Below are positions 6,401-6,900 of a stretch of DNA of 6,900 bases, piece by piece. Origin of the DNA: CAZFAP01 sp964516325 (GTDB lineage: Bacteria > Auribacterota > JABMQX01); contig CAZFAP010000215.1 of NCBI GenBank assembly GCA_964516325.1, positions 1-6,900 of the forward strand, given 5' to 3'. The notes beneath the pieces are model-generated. The model saw only the letters and a list, made by a program, of their open reading frames with translations. It searched no databases and was not told the origin of the DNA. The translations under genes and the position numbers were made by a program. Numbering within the stretch: the stretch's first letter is position 1; the number at the start of each line of letters is the position of its first letter.

Positions 6401-6900
6401 CCCCGCCTATTTCGGCTTCACCGGAGCCACCGGCGGGTTAAATAACAACCATTGGGTTGACGAGTTCCCCCTGGTGCCGGCGGACGCCTATGCGGCGAGG
6501 ACGCTCCCGCCGTCCTATCAGCCCGGCGGGACGGCCGACGTCAGCCTCTCCTTCAAGGTCAACCCGGACAACAAGCCAAGCAGCGTAACGGTGCGAGAGA
6601 AGATCCCGACCGGCCTGACAGAAGCGGACGTGGTGGCGCCGGGCGCCGTGGTCGCCGGTGGGAACATCACCTGGACGTTGACCGGCGCGCAACTGAAGAC
6701 CAGCACCATCAATTACTCCCTGAACATACCGGCAGGGACGGCGCAGAGTCTTGACTTTGAGGGGACGGTCTCCTTCGCCACGACGAGCACGGACATCTTC
6801 GGAGACTCCATCGTGTATGCGGTTCCTACGGAGCCGAAGTATCTTGAGGTGGAGATGCTCGCGGCGGCTCACCTGACCTGGGCTTCACCCGCCACGGAAG
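3456..6900 (+). CDS. Secreted multidomain L-type lectin/PKD protein, partial (at least 1148 aa, 3' end outside window)
   Basis: This is probably an exported glycan-binding surface protein or adhesin. A Sec signal peptide covers residues 1-27: Lys2 and Lys7, the hydrophobic core FGLIAICLLVAAP, and cleavage after ARA. Cys16 does not sit in a lipobox. Visible modules are: L-type lectin-like A (28-247), PKD-like (248-342), Fn3-like (343-444, with LEWDTIFDATSYQIAL), F5/8 type C-like (445-603), PKD-like (606-698), PKD/REJ-like (699-792, GADQRVLDGSQVTLDASGS and YLWTQTGG), L-type lectin-like B (803-1007) and a beta-sandwich (about 1012-1117, LPPSYQPGG). The final residues (LTWASPATE) look like the start of another Fn3-like unit. 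No catalytic motif is visible. The frame has no stop or frameshift across 3445 bases. Anchoring (PEP-CTERM, LPXTG, T9SS or dockerin) cannot be judged because the C-terminus is missing. Confidence 0.88.
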   Translation, partial: MKASHFKTPFGLIAICLLVAAPMTARAIVEESFDVAPDLANWTLSGNAAWDSTYQALFLTDSANDQLGSIFWFEPISADKFLVSFDVWIGDGDGADGMTFAWVRGPGLLGGGGGSLGFYALDGYGVKFDTYSDSAASPPEPENYVAIIAGTQASNTTGFAYDDTIPEMEDAGTSGGLPAPFHVEIIFKNGHLEMWMSNPTAATPMPVTKVFDDDIPGYTPFDAYFGFTGATGGVNNVHAVDNIFFGVPGTMAIASVQPEWSYGGDTVTLDGSASRETTSYQWSQVPLGAGEPTVTITNPTSATATFVPPGREIGYPLRFRLTVQGDTGESSAEVDAYVRAINPPKVAPGNFHIKPLDLPGGELGFRLEWDTIFDATSYQIALKLGPDYYWTYTTANTYYDFTGMMEGVTRIAAVRGENKFSKPASANPADHGVPSVDVTYTAMPNLARPASLGGTREPLPAVQGVTYVFSRLGIAGMNDRAFADNNDSNNPIYKPLDFWGYVWDQQYFFDHIVYYTGDMFDTGGWFTSLKIQFTTDGATWKDAPIADIYPAYDFTDMRAGKKPFQRYDIVIPTLRGTGIRVAGTPGGFATFTSISELEVFGDQAQGPIIVQGLDAECGEGLTATLDGSFSFSTVGPLTSYNWEFVSGPSTPTIQNSSGAVAAFKAPNVTTDEVFVFKLTAGDGINTGTDADVRIVVKSLVTTAVAGADQRVLDGSQVTLDASGSVSTMGTLTYLWTQTGGTEVGVTGRTDAVVTFTAPVLWAGTESLTFQLGVRDEAAGVSSDEVVVKVNNPLVTSLINAEPTAIIEPFDPAYWRLQGNARYDDVDGILKITPTLNSMTGSAFLRQPIDCTQFRARFKVYIGDGNGADGMVFGWVRGPSFMGATGGGMGWYSGGLRGYGIVFDTYPNPATNMVSFENPEVHTGGDTGGYASYTPPIDMEDAGWFDVEVEMDNGHLQMWMSNEAQGFAKTLAIDYTVAGYTGFPAYFGFTGATGGLNNNHWVDEFPLVPADAYAARTLPPSYQPGGTADVSLSFKVNPDNKPSSVTVREKIPTGLTEADVVAPGAVVAGGNITWTLTGAQLKTSTINYSLNIPAGTAQSLDFEGTVSFATTSTDIFGDSIVYAVPTEPKYLEVEMLAAAHLTWASPATE
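3537..4196 (+). repeat. L-type lectin-like domain, copy A
   Basis: Residues 28-247 of the large protein. Landmarks of the legume-type lectin fold are GDGDGADGMTFAW, where the Ala-Asp pair (Asp96) corresponds to the cis-peptide Asp that contacts sugar; VKFDTY with Asp129 as a likely metal ligand; Asn143 in the following loop; HVEIIFKNGHLEMWMSN; and YFGFTGATGG around 224-233. The module is repeated later in the same protein as copy B. Copy A has the longer metal-loop region, including a Pro-rich SPPEPENY segment. Confidence 0.75.
4197..4481 (+). other. PKD-like domain 1
   Basis: Residues 248-342. The features are GDTVTLDGSAS, then SYQWSQVP and a closing FRLTVQGDTGESSAEVDAYV, which is the strand order of PKD or Ig-like beta-sandwiches. 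These are usually spacers or stalk units between functional modules. Confidence 0.6.
4788..5264 (+). other. F5/8 type C (discoidin)-like domain
   Basis: Residues 445-603. The opening NLARPASLGGT, the central WDQQYFFDHIVYYTGDMFD then GGWFTSLKIQFTTDGATWKD, and the ending RGTGIRVAGTPGG...FTSISELEVFG follow the usual discoidin jelly-roll pattern (loss-of-periodicity start, W-x-D-G-x-x-W core, 'I-R-V-x-G' and 'I-S-E-L-E-V' end). Such domains commonly bind carbohydrate or mediate adhesion. The similarity was judged by eye, so the assignment is moderate. Confidence 0.6.
5271..5831 (+). other. PKD-like domains 2 and 3 in tandem
   Basis: Residues 606-698 and 699-792. The second unit is a clear PKD/REJ type (VAGADQRVLDGSQVTLDASG, LTYLWTQTGG, FQLGVRDEAAGVSSDEVVVKV). 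The first is more diverged (LTATLDGSFSFST, SYNWEFVSGPS, FVFKLTAGDGINTG). They lead directly into the second lectin copy, mirroring the spacer role of PKD domain 1 after the first copy. Confidence 0.65.
5862..6476 (+). repeat. L-type lectin-like domain, copy B
   Basis: Residues 803-1007. It keeps the same landmarks as copy A: EPFDPAYWRLQGNA against ESFDVAPDLANWTLSGNA, GDGNGADGMVFGWVRGP (Asp868), IVFDTY (Asp903), Asn911, NGHLQMWMSN and AYFGFTGATGGLNN. Similarity is also visible at the DNA level, for example GCCGACGGGATG in both copies, so an internal duplication is the simplest explanation. Copy B carries a Cys just before the first conserved strand (PIDCTQF) that copy A lacks. Confidence 0.75.
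6489..6806 (+). other. Beta-sandwich domain with LPPSYQPGG motif
   Basis: Residues about 1012-1117. The pattern is RTLPPSYQPGG, alternating strand DVSLSFKV, VTVREKIPTGL, ITWTLTG, INYSLNIPAG, FEGTVSF. From memory this layout recurs as an Ig-like or NEW3/DUF11-like module in large secreted proteins of environmental bacteria, often near Fn3 and lectin units. I cannot name the exact family. Confidence 0.45.

Overview
The window is GC-rich (about 60% by eye) bacterial DNA. It carries two complete genes, one very large gene that runs off the right edge, and two gene-poor stretches. The third gene is a secreted, modular lectin/PKD protein. Such proteins, together with monocistronic TPR genes and wide gaps, are common in uncultured, gene-rich environmental phyla such as the Planctomycetota/PVC group and Hydrogenedentota-like lineages. 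That placement is only an impression from protein style; no marker gene is present and I would not rely on it.

Layout. Bases 1-603 hold no gene I can support. A sigma70-like promoter (604-633) and a near-perfect 17-bp palindrome (658-674) lie ahead of a 511-residue cytoplasmic TPR protein (778-2313, +). Its stop is only 28 bp from the stop of a convergent gene (3019-2342, -). That gene encodes a 225-residue stand-alone HD-domain protein matching the C-terminal half of Ppx/GppA phosphatases. Bases 3020-3455 form a divergent intergenic region. It contains a possible promoter for the HD gene, a short hairpin followed by a T-run, and an interrupted palindrome 51 bp ahead of the third gene. From 3456 to the right edge runs a single open frame (at least 1148 codons, no stop) with a clear Sec signal peptide. 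Its domains, in order, are: L-type lectin-like domain A, PKD-like domain, Fn3-like domain, F5/8 type C (discoidin)-like domain, two more PKD-like domains, L-type lectin-like domain B, a beta-sandwich with an LPPSYQPGG motif, and the beginning of what may be another Fn3-like domain.

Functionally the three genes do not form an obvious pathway. The TPR and HD genes are convergent and the lectin gene diverges from the HD gene, so each is probably its own transcription unit. The TPR protein is likely an intracellular scaffold. The HD protein is likely a metal-dependent phosphohydrolase, perhaps acting on (p)ppGpp- or polyphosphate-type substrates by analogy with Ppx/GppA. The large protein is likely a cell-surface or secreted glycan-binding adhesin. 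The most interesting content is the internally duplicated lectin module within this mosaic. I found no CRISPR array, tRNA, rRNA, insertion sequence or recognisable defence system.
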